64,000 nt of DNA from Pseudomonas sp. PDM14 (GCF_014851905.1 NZ_JACVAQ010000002.1:1364001-1428000), one strand, 5' to 3'. Counted from the first letter of the stretch, positions 19,179 to 29,304 are shown. Program-made: numbers and translations. The notes: generated from the sequence alone by a model not told the origin.

Positions 19179-19193
19179 ATCACCGGAGGCTCC

Positions 19194-20681
19194 ATGGATC
19201 AAGACGCGAAAAGAAGAAATCAGAAAATGAGCGTACCCACCCTGCACAGCGCCTTGCTGATCGACGGCCACCTGGTCGACGGGGACGGTATCGCCGAGTC
19301 GATCATCAACCCGGCCAGCGGCGAAGTACTCACGCAGATCGCCGAGGCCTCGCTGGAACAGGTCGAGGCAGCGGTGATCGCCGCCCACCGCGCCTTCTCC
19401 AGCTGGTCGCGGACCACCCCGGCACAACGTGCAGCGGTGCTGCTGGCCATCGCCGACGCCATCGAGCAGCACGCCGACCCGCTGTCACGCCTGGAAGCGC
19501 TGAACTGCGGCAAGCCGTTGCATCTGGCCCGCGAGGACGACCTCAGCGCGACTGCCGACGTGTTCCGCTTCTTCGCCGGCGCGGTGCGCTGCCAGCAGGG
19601 CCAGCTCGCCGGCGAATACATCCCTGGCCACACCAGCATGGTGCGCCGTGACCCGGTCGGCGTGGTCGCTTCCATCGCACCGTGGAACTACCCGCTGATG
19701 ATGGCGGCCTGGAAGATCGCCCCGGCCCTGGCCGCCGGCAACACACTGATCTTCAAACCCTCGGAACACACCCCGCTGTCGATCCTGGCCCTCGCCCCAC
19801 TGCTGGCGGACATCCTGCCGCCCGGGGTGATCAACATCCTCTGCGGTGGCGGCGAAGGCGTCGGCAGCCAGTTGGTCGGCCACCCGAAGGTGCGCATGGT
19901 GTCGCTGACCGGCGATATCGTCACCGGGCAGAAGATCCTGCAGAGCGCCGCGCGCACGCTCAAACGCACCCACCTGGAACTGGGCGGCAAGGCGCCGGTG
20001 ATCGTCTGCAACGACGCCGACCTCGCCGCGGTGGTCCAGGGCGTGCGCACCTACGGCTACTACAACGCCGGCCAGGACTGCACCGCCGCCTGCCGCATCT
20101 ACGCCCAGGCCGGCATTCACGACCGCCTGGTCGCCGAGCTGGGCGAGGCCGTGGCAAGCATTCGCTTCGCCCGCAAGAAGGATGCGGACAACGAGATCGG
20201 CCCGCTGATCAGCGCCCGCCAGCGCGACCGCGTGGCCAGCTTCGTCGAGCGTGCCCTCGGCCAGCCGCATATCGAACGGGTCACCGGTGCCGCCGCGCAT
20301 TCCGGCGCCGGCTTCTATTACCAGCCAACGCTGCTCGCCGGCTGCAAGCAGAGCGACGAGATCGTCCAGCGCGAAGTGTTCGGCCCGGTGGTGACCGTGA
20401 CCCGCTTCGACGAGCTGAGCCAGGCGGTCGACTGGGCCAACGACTCCGAGTACGGCCTGGCCAGCTCGGTGTGGACGCAGAACCTGGACAAGGCCATGCA
20501 GGTCGCTGCGCGCCTGCAGTACGGCTGCACCTGGATCAACACCCATTTCATGCTGGCCAGCGAGATGCCGCACGGCGGCCTCAAACGCTCCGGCTACGGC
20601 AAGGACCTGTCCAGCGACTCGTTGCAGGACTACAGCGTGGTGCGCCACATCATGGCGCGCCACGGACAACAACTAGACTGA
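19194..20681 (+). CDS. Aldehyde dehydrogenase, gamma-aminobutyraldehyde dehydrogenase type (copy 1)
   Basis: NAD(P)-dependent aldehyde oxidation; by sequence style and context the probable substrate is an aminoaldehyde from polyamine breakdown such as 4-aminobutanal. About 495 residues. Catalytic motifs: [19 protein letters not shown] (cofactor site), [17 protein letters not shown] (general-base Glu), [16 protein letters not shown] (nucleophile Cys). ATG 19194 is preceded by GGAGG; an internal ATG at 19227 ([11 protein letters not shown]) matches the usual family N terminus but lacks a good ribosome site. A paralogue lies at 25148-26572 on the far side of the transporter. It is close to the YdcW/PatD group; the exact substrate is inference. 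Confidence 0.88.
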   Translation: MDQDAKRRNQKMSVPTLHSALLIDGHLVDGDGIAESIINPASGEVLTQIAEASLEQVEAAVIAAHRAFSSWSRTTPAQRAAVLLAIADAIEQHADPLSRLEALNCGKPLHLAREDDLSATADVFRFFAGAVRCQQGQLAGEYIPGHTSMVRRDPVGVVASIAPWNYPLMMAAWKIAPALAAGNTLIFKPSEHTPLSILALAPLLADILPPGVINILCGGGEGVGSQLVGHPKVRMVSLTGDIVTGQKILQSAARTLKRTHLELGGKAPVIVCNDADLAAVVQGVRTYGYYNAGQDCTAACRIYAQAGIHDRLVAELGEAVASIRFARKKDADNEIGPLISARQRDRVASFVERALGQPHIERVTGAAAHSGAGFYYQPTLLAGCKQSDEIVQREVFGPVVTVTRFDELSQAVDWANDSEYGLASSVWTQNLDKAMQVAARLQYGCTWINTHFMLASEMPHGGLKRSGYGKDLSSDSLQDYSVVRHIMARHGQQLD

Positions 20682-20757
20682 CCCACAGCCGGCTCGGCGC
20701 CATCGGCCGAACGACATTCACTGCCCCTGATAACGAAGCCAACAAGAGGGAAATCCA

Positions 20758-21933
20758 ATGTCCGCGCAGAAAACCGCAGCGCCGAGCGCAGCCAAACTGG
20801 CTGTGCTCAGCGCACTGACCACCGCCCTGCTGGCCAGCACCGCCATCCAGGCCGCCGAACCACTGCAATCCCTGGGCAAGGCCGAAGGCCAGCTCGACAT
20901 CATCGCCTGGCCCGGCTACATCGAGCGCGGCGAAACCGACAAGGGCTACGACTGGGTCACGAAGTTCGAAGAGGACAGCGGCTGCAAGGTCAACGTCAAG
21001 ACCGCCGCCACCTCCGACGAGATGGTCAGCCTGATGGCCAAGGGCGGCTACGACCTGGTCACCGCCTCGGGTGACGCCTCGTTGCGCCTGATCGCCGGCA
21101 AGCGCGTGCAGCCGGTCAACATCGCCCTCATCGGCAACTGGAAGAACGTCGACGAGCGCCTCAAGGACGCGCCCTGGCACACCGTCGCCGGGCAGCACTA
21201 CGGTACGCCCTACCAGTGGGGCCCGAACGTGCTGATGTACAACACCAACGTGTTCAAGGAGGCGCCGACCAGCTGGAAGGTGCTGTTCGAGGAACAGACC
21301 CTGGCCGACGGCAAGAGCAACAAGGGCCGCGTGCAGGCCTACGACGGCCCGATCTACATCGCCGACGCCGCGCTGTACCTGAAGAGCACCCAGCCGGCGC
21401 TGGGCATCGACGACCCCTACCTGCTCAACGAGGAACAGTACGCCGCCGCGCTCGATCTGCTGCGCAAGCAGCATCCGCAGATCCACCGCTACTGGCACGA
21501 CGTGACCGTGCAGATGAACGACTTCAAGAACGAAGGCGTGGTCGCCTCCAGCGCCTGGCCGTACCAGGTCAACGCCCTGCAACTGGAGAAGCAGCCGATC
21601 GCCTCCACCGTGCCGGTCGAAGGTGCCACCGGCTGGGCCGACACCACCATGCTGCACGCCGAGGCCAAGCACCCGGTGTGTGCCTACAAGTGGATGGACT
21701 GGTCGCTGACCAACAAGGTGCAAGGTGACGTGGCCGCCTGGTTCGGCTCGCTGCCGGCGGTGCCGGCCGCCTGCCAGGGTAACGAACTGCTCGGCGCCGA
21801 GGGCTGCAAGACCAACGGCTTCGACAATTTCGCCAAGATCGCCTTCTGGAAAACCCCGCAGGCCGAAGGTGGCAAGTACGTGCCCTACAGCCGCTGGACC
21901 CAGGACTACATCGCCATCATGGGCGGCCGCTGA
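20758..21933 (+). CDS. Periplasmic binding protein of a polyamine-type ABC importer (YdcS-like)
   Basis: A 391-residue exported solute-binding protein of the spermidine/putrescine (PotD/PotF, YdcS) group. The signal peptide covers about 1-33 (LAVLSALTTALLASTAIQA|AE). The mature start EGQLDIIAWPGYIERG and the phrases EEDSGCKVNVKTAATSDEMV and YGTPYQWGPNVLMYNTNVF are typical of this family. The ribosome site GAGGG lies 7 nt before the ATG. It is the first gene of the transporter, but 375 bp separates it from the ATPase gene. Flanking aminobutyraldehyde dehydrogenases support a polyamine ligand. Confidence 0.9.
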   Translation: MSAQKTAAPSAAKLAVLSALTTALLASTAIQAAEPLQSLGKAEGQLDIIAWPGYIERGETDKGYDWVTKFEEDSGCKVNVKTAATSDEMVSLMAKGGYDLVTASGDASLRLIAGKRVQPVNIALIGNWKNVDERLKDAPWHTVAGQHYGTPYQWGPNVLMYNTNVFKEAPTSWKVLFEEQTLADGKSNKGRVQAYDGPIYIADAALYLKSTQPALGIDDPYLLNEEQYAAALDLLRKQHPQIHRYWHDVTVQMNDFKNEGVVASSAWPYQVNALQLEKQPIASTVPVEGATGWADTTMLHAEAKHPVCAYKWMDWSLTNKVQGDVAAWFGSLPAVPAACQGNELLGAEGCKTNGFDNFAKIAFWKTPQAEGGKYVPYSRWTQDYIAIMGGR

Positions 21934-22308
21934 AAGCCGCTCTGGCGGCTGCTACGCAGGCCTGATCCATGCCCGGGCAGTGCTCGGAATCCTCACGTAC
22001 TTGAGTACGCTGCGGTTCCTGCGCGCTGGCCGGACACGGCTGAGGCCCGCTCGCGACGCTGCCAGAACGACTTTCGAAACTCGACGTACTCGTAGGGTGG
22101 ACGACGCCTTTCCGTCCACCAACCGGCACCACTGAACCACTCGACAATCACCACGGCGGCGCACGCGTCATCCCCCACCCCCTCCCAGAGAGGGGCGTGC
22201 CGTGTCGTCCGTTTCACCGTTGTACATCCACCGCCGACCTGCCTGTCCCGTGTCGGCAAACCCTGGCGGCAACCGGCGGTGGATGGCTTTTCTCCTGGAG
22301 CGCTTTAC
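21934..22308. repeat. Intergenic stretch with palindromic repeats inside the transporter operon
   Basis: 375 bp without a credible gene. It contains CGTACTTGAGTACG (21996-22009, 6-bp arms) and CGTAGGGTGGACG with its partner CGTCCACC (arms 22096-22103 and 22113-22120, 9-nt loop). A C-rich/G-rich pair around 22171-22198 resembles the CCCTCTCC-type palindromes elsewhere in the window. The ribosome site GGAG for the next gene is at 22297-22300. These look like small mobile or REP-type repeats placed between the binding-protein gene and its ATPase; they may also limit read-through. Confidence 0.55.
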
Positions 22309-23334
22309 ATGACCCTTGCAGTGCAATTCACCGATGTGTCCCGCGTGTTCGGCGACGTCAAAGCCGTCGACCGGGTTTCCATCGACATCCAGGACGGCGA
22401 ATTCTTCTCCATGCTCGGCCCCTCCGGGTCGGGCAAAACCACCTGCCTGCGCCTGATCGCCGGTTTCGAGCAGCCCAGTGCCGGCTCCATCCGCATTCAC
22501 GGCGCCGAGGCCGTGGGCCTGGCGCCCTACCAGCGCGACGTCAACACGGTGTTCCAGGACTATGCGCTGTTCCCGCACATGAACGTGCTCGACAACGTCG
22601 CCTACGGCCTCAAGGTCAAGGGCGTGGCCAAGGCCGAGCGCCTGGCCCGCGCCGAGGAATCCCTGGCCCTGGTCGCCCTCGGCGGCTACGGCGCGCGCAA
22701 ACCGGCGCAGCTCTCCGGCGGCCAGCGTCAGCGCGTGGCGCTGGCCCGTGCGCTGGTCAACCGGCCACGGGTGTTGCTGCTCGACGAGCCCCTCGGCGCC
22801 CTCGACCTCAAGCTGCGCGAGCAGATGCAAAGCGAGTTGAAGAAGCTGCAGCGTCAGCTGGGTATCACCTTCATTTTCGTCACCCATGACCAGACCGAAG
22901 CGCTGTCCATGTCCGACCGCGTGGCAGTGTTCAACAAGGGCCGCATCGAGCAGGTCGACACCCCGCGCAACCTGTACATGCAGCCGGCGACTCCCTTCGT
23001 CGCCGAGTTCGTCGGTACCTCCAACGTGCTGCGCGGTGAACTGGCGCTGCAGCTGACCGGCAGCGAGCGACCCTTTTCGATACGCCCGGAACACATCCGC
23101 TTCGCCGGACAAACGCCGGCCAGTGGCGAGGTGCAACTCACCGGCGTGCTGCACGACATCCAGTACCAGGGCGCAGCAACCCGCTACGAGCTGCGTCTGC
23201 AGAGCGGGCAGAACCTCTGCCTGAGCCAGGCCAACAACCAGTGGAACGCCAGCGATGCCAGCGTGCAGACTGGCCAGCCGGTGACCGTATGCTGGGCCCG
23301 CGACGCCATGGTCGCCCTGCGCGAGGACGCCTGA
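22309..23334 (+). CDS. Polyamine-type ABC transporter ATP-binding protein (PotA/YdcT-like)
   Basis: A 341-residue ATPase that energises uptake. Walker A LGPSGSGKTTCLRLIAG, Q loop VFQDYALFPHM, signature LSGGQRQRVALARAL, Walker B VLLLDEPLGALD and the switch His in FVTHDQTEALSM are all intact. The C-terminal part from about 240 is a TOBE-type domain (FSIRPEHIRFAG). ATG 22309 has GGAG 8 nt upstream; an earlier ATG lacks one. One base separates its stop from the next permease ATG. Confidence 0.94.
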   Translation: MTLAVQFTDVSRVFGDVKAVDRVSIDIQDGEFFSMLGPSGSGKTTCLRLIAGFEQPSAGSIRIHGAEAVGLAPYQRDVNTVFQDYALFPHMNVLDNVAYGLKVKGVAKAERLARAEESLALVALGGYGARKPAQLSGGQRQRVALARALVNRPRVLLLDEPLGALDLKLREQMQSELKKLQRQLGITFIFVTHDQTEALSMSDRVAVFNKGRIEQVDTPRNLYMQPATPFVAEFVGTSNVLRGELALQLTGSERPFSIRPEHIRFAGQTPASGEVQLTGVLHDIQYQGAATRYELRLQSGQNLCLSQANNQWNASDASVQTGQPVTVCWARDAMVALREDA

Positions 23335-23335
23335 G

Positions 23336-24280
23336 ATGAGCGCGACCCTCGCCCACCCGGCAGCCGCCGACAGCCCGCTGCGGCGCCTGTCCGGCTTGCT
23401 CTACCGCAAGCCCAACCTGTACCTGTCGCTGCTGCTGATCCCGCCGCTGCTGTGGTTCGGCGCGATCTACCTCGGCTCGCTGCTGACCCTGCTGTGGCAG
23501 GGCTTCTACACCTTCGACGACTTCAGCATGACGGTCACCCCGGACCTGACCCTGAGCAACTTCAGCGCACTGTTCCAGCCGGCCAACTTCGACATCATCC
23601 TGCGCACCGTGGGCATGGCCGTGGCGGTGTCGCTGGCCAGCGGGGTGGTGGCCTTCCCCATCGCCTACTACATGGCACGCTACACCAGCGGCAAGACCAA
23701 GGCGTTCTTCTACATCGCGGTGATGATGCCGATGTGGGCCAGCTACATCGTCAAGGCCTACGCCTGGACCCTGCTGCTGGCCAAAGGCGGCGTGGCCCAG
23801 TGGTTCGTCGACGTGCTCGGCCTGGCGCCACTGCTGCAGGCCGTGCTCGACACGCCCGGCGTCGGTGGCAGTACCCTGTCGACCTCACACCTGGGGCGCT
23901 TCCTGGTGTTCGTCTACATCTGGCTGCCGTTCATGATCCTGCCGATCCAGGCCTCCCTGGAACGCCTGCCGCCGAGCCTGTTGCAGGCCTCCGCCGACCT
24001 CGGCGCCAAGCCGCGGCAGACCTTCTTCCAGGTGATCCTGCCGCTGTCGATTCCAGGCATCGCCGCCGGCTCGATCTTCACCTTCAGCCTGACCCTGGGT
24101 GACTTCATCGTGCCGCAGCTGATCGGCCCGCCGGGCTACTTCATCGGCAGCATGGTCTACGCCCAGCAGGGCGCCATCGGCAACATGCCGATGGCCGCCG
24201 CCTTCACCCTGGTGCCGATCGTGCTGATCGCCGTCTACCTGTCCATCGTCAAGCGTCTGGGGGCCTTCGATGCACTCTGA
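23336..24280 (+). CDS. Polyamine-type ABC transporter permease 1 (YdcU-like)
   Basis: A 314-residue inner-membrane permease with six or more hydrophobic segments. The EAA loop is [20 protein letters not shown]. After a cytoplasmic N terminus the first helix is [20 protein letters not shown]. It starts immediately after the ATPase stop and overlaps the next permease by 11 bp, showing a tight operon. It matches the PotB/YdcU family by pattern. Confidence 0.92.
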   Translation: MSATLAHPAAADSPLRRLSGLLYRKPNLYLSLLLIPPLLWFGAIYLGSLLTLLWQGFYTFDDFSMTVTPDLTLSNFSALFQPANFDIILRTVGMAVAVSLASGVVAFPIAYYMARYTSGKTKAFFYIAVMMPMWASYIVKAYAWTLLLAKGGVAQWFVDVLGLAPLLQAVLDTPGVGGSTLSTSHLGRFLVFVYIWLPFMILPIQASLERLPPSLLQASADLGAKPRQTFFQVILPLSIPGIAAGSIFTFSLTLGDFIVPQLIGPPGYFIGSMVYAQQGAIGNMPMAAAFTLVPIVLIAVYLSIVKRLGAFDAL

Positions 24281-25076
24281 AAAAGCTTCCTGGGGCCTGA
24301 AACTGACCGCCTGGGGCGGGTTGCTGTTCCTGCACTTCCCGATCCTGATCATCTTCCTCTACGCCTTCAACACCGAGAGCGCGGGCTTCAGCTTTCCGCC
24401 CAAGGGCTTCACCCTGCACTGGTTCAGCGTCGCCCTGGCGCGCCCGGACGTGCTCGAGGCGGTGAAGCTGTCGGCACAGGTAGCCGCCCTGGCCACGCTG
24501 ATCGCCATGATCCTCGGCACTCTGGCAGCGGCCGCGCTGTACCGGCGGGATTTCTTCGGCAAGGAAAGCATCTCCATGCTGCTGATCCTGCCCATCGCCC
24601 TGCCCGGCATCATCACCGGCATCGCCCTGCTGTCGGCGTTCAAGAACCTCGGCATCGAGCCGGGTTTCCTGACCATCGTCATCGGCCACGCCACGTTCTG
24701 CGTGGTGATCGTCTACAACAACGTCATCGCGCGCTTGCGCCGCACCTCGCACAGCCTGATCGAGGCGAGCATGGACCTGGGAGCCGACGGCTGGCAGACG
24801 TTCCGCTACATCATCCTGCCCAACCTCGGCTCGGCGCTGCTGGCCGGCGGCATGCTGGCGTTCGCCCTGTCGTTCGACGAGATCATCGTCACCACCTTCA
24901 CCGCCGGCCACGAGAAAACCCTGCCGATCTGGCTGCTCAACCAGCTGGCGCGCCCACGTGACGTGCCGGTGACCAACGTGGTGGCGATGCTGGTGATGCT
25001 GGTGACCATGCTGCCGATCCTCGGCGCCTATTACCTGACCCGCGGCGGCGAAAGCGTCGCCGGCAGCGGCAAGTAG
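24270..25076 (+). CDS. Polyamine-type ABC transporter permease 2 (YdcV-like)
   Basis: A 268-residue partner permease. About six hydrophobic segments; the EAA loop is [20 protein letters not shown]. The motif [18 protein letters not shown] after helix 1 is typical of the PotC/YdcV family. It overlaps permease 1 by 11 bp. A palindromic repeat (25087-25108) and 71 bp separate it from the second aldehyde dehydrogenase. Confidence 0.92.
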   Translation: MHSEKASWGLKLTAWGGLLFLHFPILIIFLYAFNTESAGFSFPPKGFTLHWFSVALARPDVLEAVKLSAQVAALATLIAMILGTLAAAALYRRDFFGKESISMLLILPIALPGIITGIALLSAFKNLGIEPGFLTIVIGHATFCVVIVYNNVIARLRRTSHSLIEASMDLGADGWQTFRYIILPNLGSALLAGGMLAFALSFDEIIVTTFTAGHEKTLPIWLLNQLARPRDVPVTNVVAMLVMLVTMLPILGAYYLTRGGESVAGSGK

Positions 25077-25086
25077 TGCTTTTCCT

Positions 25087-25108
25087 CCCCTCGCCCTCTG
25101 GGAGAGGG
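25087..25108. repeat. CCCTCT-GGG-AGAGGG palindromic repeat
   Basis: The arms CCCTCT (25094-25099) and AGAGGG (25103-25108) are preceded by CCCCTCG. This is a half-element of the same kind as the termini of the 149-bp element at 55949-56097. It sits between the permease and the second dehydrogenase and could act as a weak transcription or mRNA-stability block. Confidence 0.6.
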
Positions 25109-25147
25109 ACTAACTCATGAAGCAATAGCGACAACGAGGTTCAAGCG

Positions 25148-26572
25148 ATGCAAACCAAACTGCTGATCAATGGCCAGCTGATCGCTGGCGAAGGCCCCGC
25201 ACAAGCCGTGCTCAATCCCTCGCTGGGTAGCACGCTGGTGGAAATCGCCGAGGCCAGCGAAGCCCAGGTCGACGCCGCCGTGCGTGCCGCCGACGCCGCC
25301 TTCGGCGAGTGGTCGCAGACCGCGCCGAAGGACCGCGCCACCCTGCTGCTGCAGGTCGCCGACGCCATCGACGCCCATGCCGAAGAGCTCGCCCGCCTGG
25401 AGTCGGACAACTGCGGCAAGCCTTACAGCGCCGCGCTGAACGACGAACTGCCGGCGGTCGCCGACGTGTTCCGCTTCTTCGCCGGGGCCAGCCGCTGCCT
25501 GTCCGGTTCGGCCGCAGGCGAATACCTGCCCGGCCACACCTCGATGATCCGCCGCGACCCGATTGGCGTGGTCGCCTCCATCGCGCCGTGGAACTACCCG
25601 CTGATGATGGCCGCGTGGAAACTCGCCCCGGCCCTGGCCGCCGGCAACTGCGTGGTGCTCAAGCCGTCGGAGCAGACGCCGCTGACCGCGCTGAAGCTGG
25701 CCGAGCTGTTCACCGGTATCTTCCCCGCCGGCGTGGTCAACATCGTCTTCGGCCGCGGCAGCAGCGTCGGCCAGACCCTGACCACGCATCCCAAGGTGCG
25801 CATGGTCTCGCTGACCGGCTCGATCGCCACTGGCGCGAACATCATCAGCAGCACCGCCGACAGCGTGAAACGCATGCACATGGAACTGGGCGGCAAGGCG
25901 CCGGTGATCATCTTCGACGACGCCGACATCGACGCCGCCGTGGAGGGCATCCGCACCTTCGGCTTCTACAACGCCGGCCAGGACTGCACCGCCGCCTGCC
26001 GCATCTATGCGCAAAAGGGCATCTACGAGCAGTTCGTGAAGAAGCTCGGCGAGGCGGTGAGCAGCATCAAGTACGGCCTGCAGGACGAGGAAGGCACCGA
26101 GCTCGGCCCGCTGATCAGCGCCGCCCACCGCGACCGGGTCAGCGCCTTCGTCGAGCGAGCGCGGGGCATCCCGCACATCGAGGTGGTCACCGGCGGCAAG
26201 GCCGTCGACGGCCCCGGCTTCTTCTACCAGCCGACCGTGCTGGCCGGCGCCCAGCAGGACGACGAAATCGTACGCCGCGAGGTGTTCGGCCCGGTGGTCT
26301 CGGTCACCCAGTTCAACGATGAAGCCCAGGTGCTGGAGTGGGCCAACGACTCCGACTACGGCCTGGCCTCCTCGCTGTGGACCAACGACGTTGGCCGTGC
26401 CCACCGCCTCTGCGCGCGGCTGCAGTACGGCTGCACCTGGGTCAACACGCACTTCATGCTGGTCAGCGAAATGCCCCACGGCGGCGTGAAGCTGTCGGGC
26501 TACGGCAAGGACATGTCCATGTATGGCCTGGAGGACTACACGGCGATCCGCCATGTGATGTTCAAGCACTGA
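25148..26572 (+). CDS. Aldehyde dehydrogenase, gamma-aminobutyraldehyde dehydrogenase type (copy 2)
   Basis: 474 residues, exactly the usual YdcW/PatD length, starting [16 protein letters not shown]. Motifs: [36 protein letters not shown] (Glu), [16 protein letters not shown] (Cys). It is closely similar to the copy at 19194-20681 through the whole length, including TSM(V/I)RRDP(V/I)[12 protein letters not shown]. Having both copies flank one importer suggests local duplication or two related aldehyde substrates. The predicted role is 4-aminobutanal to 4-aminobutyrate, or a homologous reaction. A ribosome site before the ATG is weak (AACGAGG). Confidence 0.9.
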   Translation: MQTKLLINGQLIAGEGPAQAVLNPSLGSTLVEIAEASEAQVDAAVRAADAAFGEWSQTAPKDRATLLLQVADAIDAHAEELARLESDNCGKPYSAALNDELPAVADVFRFFAGASRCLSGSAAGEYLPGHTSMIRRDPIGVVASIAPWNYPLMMAAWKLAPALAAGNCVVLKPSEQTPLTALKLAELFTGIFPAGVVNIVFGRGSSVGQTLTTHPKVRMVSLTGSIATGANIISSTADSVKRMHMELGGKAPVIIFDDADIDAAVEGIRTFGFYNAGQDCTAACRIYAQKGIYEQFVKKLGEAVSSIKYGLQDEEGTELGPLISAAHRDRVSAFVERARGIPHIEVVTGGKAVDGPGFFYQPTVLAGAQQDDEIVRREVFGPVVSVTQFNDEAQVLEWANDSDYGLASSLWTNDVGRAHRLCARLQYGCTWVNTHFMLVSEMPHGGVKLSGYGKDMSMYGLEDYTAIRHVMFKH

Positions 26573-26579
26573 GCCCACG

Positions 26580-26599
26580 CCGGCCCCGTGCGGGGCCGG
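26580..26599 (+). terminator. Hairpin after the second aldehyde dehydrogenase
   Basis: CCGGCCCC (26580-26587), loop GTGC, GGGGCCGG (26592-26599): a perfect 8-bp GC stem 7 bp after the stop codon. No T tract follows, so the terminator call is probable only. Confidence 0.6.
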
Positions 26600-26680
26600 C
26601 CCTCCCTGCGCCGTCCGGCGATAGAAAAAACCTTGCGACACCGCGCAGAAAAACAATCGTGGCCCGGCTTGCCGAGAAAA

Positions 26681-26710
26681 ATTACAGGTGTAATCTAAAA
26701 ATGAATTACA
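26681..26710. promoter_or_regulatory. Operator candidate: three ATTACA half-sites
   Basis: ATTACAGGTGTAAT (26681-26694) is a perfect palindrome with 2-nt centre. A further ATTACA at 26705-26710 forms a second inverted pair with the TGTAAT half. The stretch is AT-rich in GC-rich surroundings and lies 36-65 bp upstream of the short-chain dehydrogenase ATG, where a repressor or activator would bind. The regulator is not identified. Confidence 0.6.
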
Positions 26711-26745
26711 ACCTGAATATAACCCAGCTACCCGGAGAAACACCC

Positions 26746-27549
26746 ATGACCTCGTCCAGCACCCTCGGCACAGCCCTCATCACCGGCGCCTCTTCCGGCA
26801 TCGGCGCCACCTATGCCGAACGCCTCGCCCGCCGCGGTTACGACCTGCTGCTGGTGGCCCGCGACCAGCAGCGCCTGGAACAACTGGCCGCGCAACTGCG
26901 CGACGCCCACGGCGTGCAGGTGGACATCCTCAAGGCCGACCTGACCCAGCGCGCCGACCTGCGCGCCGTGGAACAGCGCCTGGCCAGCGACGCGTCGATC
27001 AGCCTGCTGGTGAACAACGCCGGCGTGGCGCAGAACGGCGCGCTGAGCGACGCCGACCCGGATGCGGTCGATGCGCTGATCCAGCTCAACGTGGTCGCCC
27101 TCACCCACCTGTCATCGGTGGCCGCTGCGGCGTTCGGCAAGGCCGGGCGCGGCGCGATCATCAACCTGGCCTCGGTGGTGGCGCTGATTCCGGAAATGTT
27201 CAACGCCGTCTACAGCGCCTCGAAAGCCTACGTGCTGAGCCTGACGCAGACCCTCAACCACGAAGTAGCCGGCAAAGGCGTACGCGTGCAAGCCGTGCTG
27301 CCAGGCATCACCCGCACGGAAATCTGGGAGCGCTCGGGCATCGATGCCGCCCACCTGGACCCGCGCATGATCATGGAAGCGGGCGAGATGGTCGACGCCG
27401 CGCTGGCCGGTTTCGACCAGGGCGAACTGGTGACCATCCCCTCGCTGCCCGAGGCTGCCGACTGGGCCGCCGTGGTCGAGGCGCGCACCAAACTCGGCCC
27501 GAACATGTCACGCAACGAAGCCGCCGCGCGCTACAAGGTCGCGGGCTGA
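26746..27549 (+). CDS. Short-chain dehydrogenase/reductase
   Basis: A 267-residue classical SDR. Nucleotide-binding TGASSGIGATYAERLARRG (about 14-32), NNAGVAQ, and the catalytic YSASK (with a Ser upstream in INLASVVALIPEM). ATG 26746 is preceded by GGAGAAAC. The substrate is not predictable. It has its own promoter region with a palindromic operator candidate, and a hairpin separates it from the dehydrogenase upstream, so it is probably a separate unit. It is convergent with recJ, 24 bp apart. Confidence 0.88.
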   Translation: MTSSSTLGTALITGASSGIGATYAERLARRGYDLLLVARDQQRLEQLAAQLRDAHGVQVDILKADLTQRADLRAVEQRLASDASISLLVNNAGVAQNGALSDADPDAVDALIQLNVVALTHLSSVAAAAFGKAGRGAIINLASVVALIPEMFNAVYSASKAYVLSLTQTLNHEVAGKGVRVQAVLPGITRTEIWERSGIDAAHLDPRMIMEAGEMVDAALAGFDQGELVTIPSLPEAADWAAVVEARTKLGPNMSRNEAAARYKVAG

Positions 27550-27573
27550 TCCCGACGCAACGGCCCCGTGCTC

Positions 27574-29304
27574 TCAGCGCGGGGCGATGTGCGCGACCAT
27601 CAGCTGCACGCTCTCGCGGCCCTGGTACTCGTTGACGTCGAGTTTGTAGGCCAGCTCGACCCAACGCAGCGTCGGGTTCGGCCACAGGTCGCGGTCGATG
27701 TTGAACGCGATGCCATCCAGGGTCTGCCCGCCGCACTCGGTCTTCAGCACCAGCTTCAGGTGCTTTTCGCCGACCAGGCGCTGGCTGACGATCTGGAACA
27801 CGCCGTGGAACAGCGGCTCGGGAAAGTGCTGACCCCAGGGCCCGGCATGGCGCAGCGCCTTGGCCAGTTCCAGGTGGAACTCCTCGACACCCAACTGGCC
27901 GTCCGACAGCAGGCGCTCGGTGAGGTCCTCTTCGCTCAGCTGACGGCGCACTTCGGCATCGAAGGCCGCGGCAAACGCGCCGTAGTTTTCCTGCGGCAGT
28001 GACAGGCCGGCGGCCATGGCATGCCCGCCGAACTTGCTGATCAGCCCCGGATGCTTGGCCGCCACAGCGTCCAGCGCATCACGAATGTGCAGCCCCGGTA
28101 CCGAGCGCGCCGAGCCCTTGAGCAGCCCCTCGCCGGCATCGGCAAAGGCGATGGCCGGGCGGTGGTAACGCTCCTTCAGACGCGAGGCGAGGATGCCGAT
28201 CACGCCCTGGTGCCAGTCCGGTTCGAACAGGCACAGGCCGAACGGCATATCCTCGACACGCAGGTCCTTGAGCTGGGCCAGCGCCTCGCGCTGCATGCCC
28301 TGCTCGATGCTCTTGCGGTCCTTGTTCAGCTCGTCGAGCTGCTGGGCCATGTCGCGCGCCAGCGCCTCGTCGTCGCACAGCAGGCACTCGATGCCCAGGC
28401 TCATGTCGTCCAGGCGCCCCGCCGCATTCAGGCGCGGGCCGAGAATGAAACCGAGGTCGGTGGAGGTGATGCGCCCATGCTGACGCCCGGCAACCTCGAG
28501 GATCGCCCGCAGACCGGCGCGTGCCCGCCCGGCACGGATGCGTGCCAGGCCCTGGTGGACGAGGATGCGGTTGTTGGCGTCCAGCGGCACCACGTCGGCG
28601 ACGCTGCCCAGCGCCACCAGATCGAGTAGCTCACCGAGGTTCGGACCGGTCTGGCTTGGCCCGTTTGCTGTCGGCTCGGCGAAGCGGCCCAGCTCACGCA
28701 GTCGGGCGCGCAGGGCCAACAGCACGTAGAACATCACCCCGACGCCGGCCAGCGCCTTGCTCGGGAAGCCGCAGCCGGGTTGGTTGGGGTTGACGATGGC
28801 GTCCGCCGCCGGCAGCTCCGGCCCCGGCAGGTGGTGATCGGTAACCAGCACTTTGAGCCCCGCCGCCTTGGCCGCCGCCACGCCGTCGACGCTGGAGATA
28901 CCGTTGTCCACGGTCAGCAGCAGGTCGGGCGTGCGCGTCAGCGCCACGGCGACGATCTCCGGGGTCAGGCCGTAGCCGTACTCGAAACGATTGGGCACCA
29001 GGTAGTCGACATGCGCCGCACCGAGCATGCGCAGGCCGAGCACGCCGACGGTGCTGGCGGTGGCGCCGTCGGCATCGAAGTCGCCGACGATGAGAATGCG
29101 CTGGCGCTGATCCACGGCCTGCACCAGCAGCTCGACGGCGGCGTCGATGCCGCTCAGTTGCTGATAAGGGATCAACCGCGCCAGGCTCTTGTCCAGCTCG
29201 GCCTCGGACAGCACGCCGCGAGCGGCATACAGGCGCGTCAGCAGAGGCGGCAGGTTGCCCAAGTCAGGCAGCGTGGCGGGCAGTGGGCGGGGATCGATGC
29301 GCAT
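27574..29304 (-). CDS. recJ: Single-stranded-DNA exonuclease RecJ
   Basis: 5'-3' ssDNA exonuclease for recombination and mismatch repair. 576 residues, the family length. DHH phosphoesterase motifs: IVGDFDADGATASTVGVLGL, LLTVDNGISS, and VTDHHLPGPELP (DHH). The C-terminal DHHA1 part has GGHAMAAGLSLP. The codons after ATG read MRIDPRPLPATLPDLG. It stands alone, convergent with the short-chain dehydrogenase. Confidence 0.96.
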   Translation of the reverse strand: MRIDPRPLPATLPDLGNLPPLLTRLYAARGVLSEAELDKSLARLIPYQQLSGIDAAVELLVQAVDQRQRILIVGDFDADGATASTVGVLGLRMLGAAHVDYLVPNRFEYGYGLTPEIVAVALTRTPDLLLTVDNGISSVDGVAAAKAAGLKVLVTDHHLPGPELPAADAIVNPNQPGCGFPSKALAGVGVMFYVLLALRARLRELGRFAEPTANGPSQTGPNLGELLDLVALGSVADVVPLDANNRILVHQGLARIRAGRARAGLRAILEVAGRQHGRITSTDLGFILGPRLNAAGRLDDMSLGIECLLCDDEALARDMAQQLDELNKDRKSIEQGMQREALAQLKDLRVEDMPFGLCLFEPDWHQGVIGILASRLKERYHRPAIAFADAGEGLLKGSARSVPGLHIRDALDAVAAKHPGLISKFGGHAMAAGLSLPQENYGAFAAAFDAEVRRQLSEEDLTERLLSDGQLGVEEFHLELAKALRHAGPWGQHFPEPLFHGVFQIVSQRLVGEKHLKLVLKTECGGQTLDGIAFNIDRDLWPNPTLRWVELAYKLDVNEYQGRESVQLMVAHIAPR

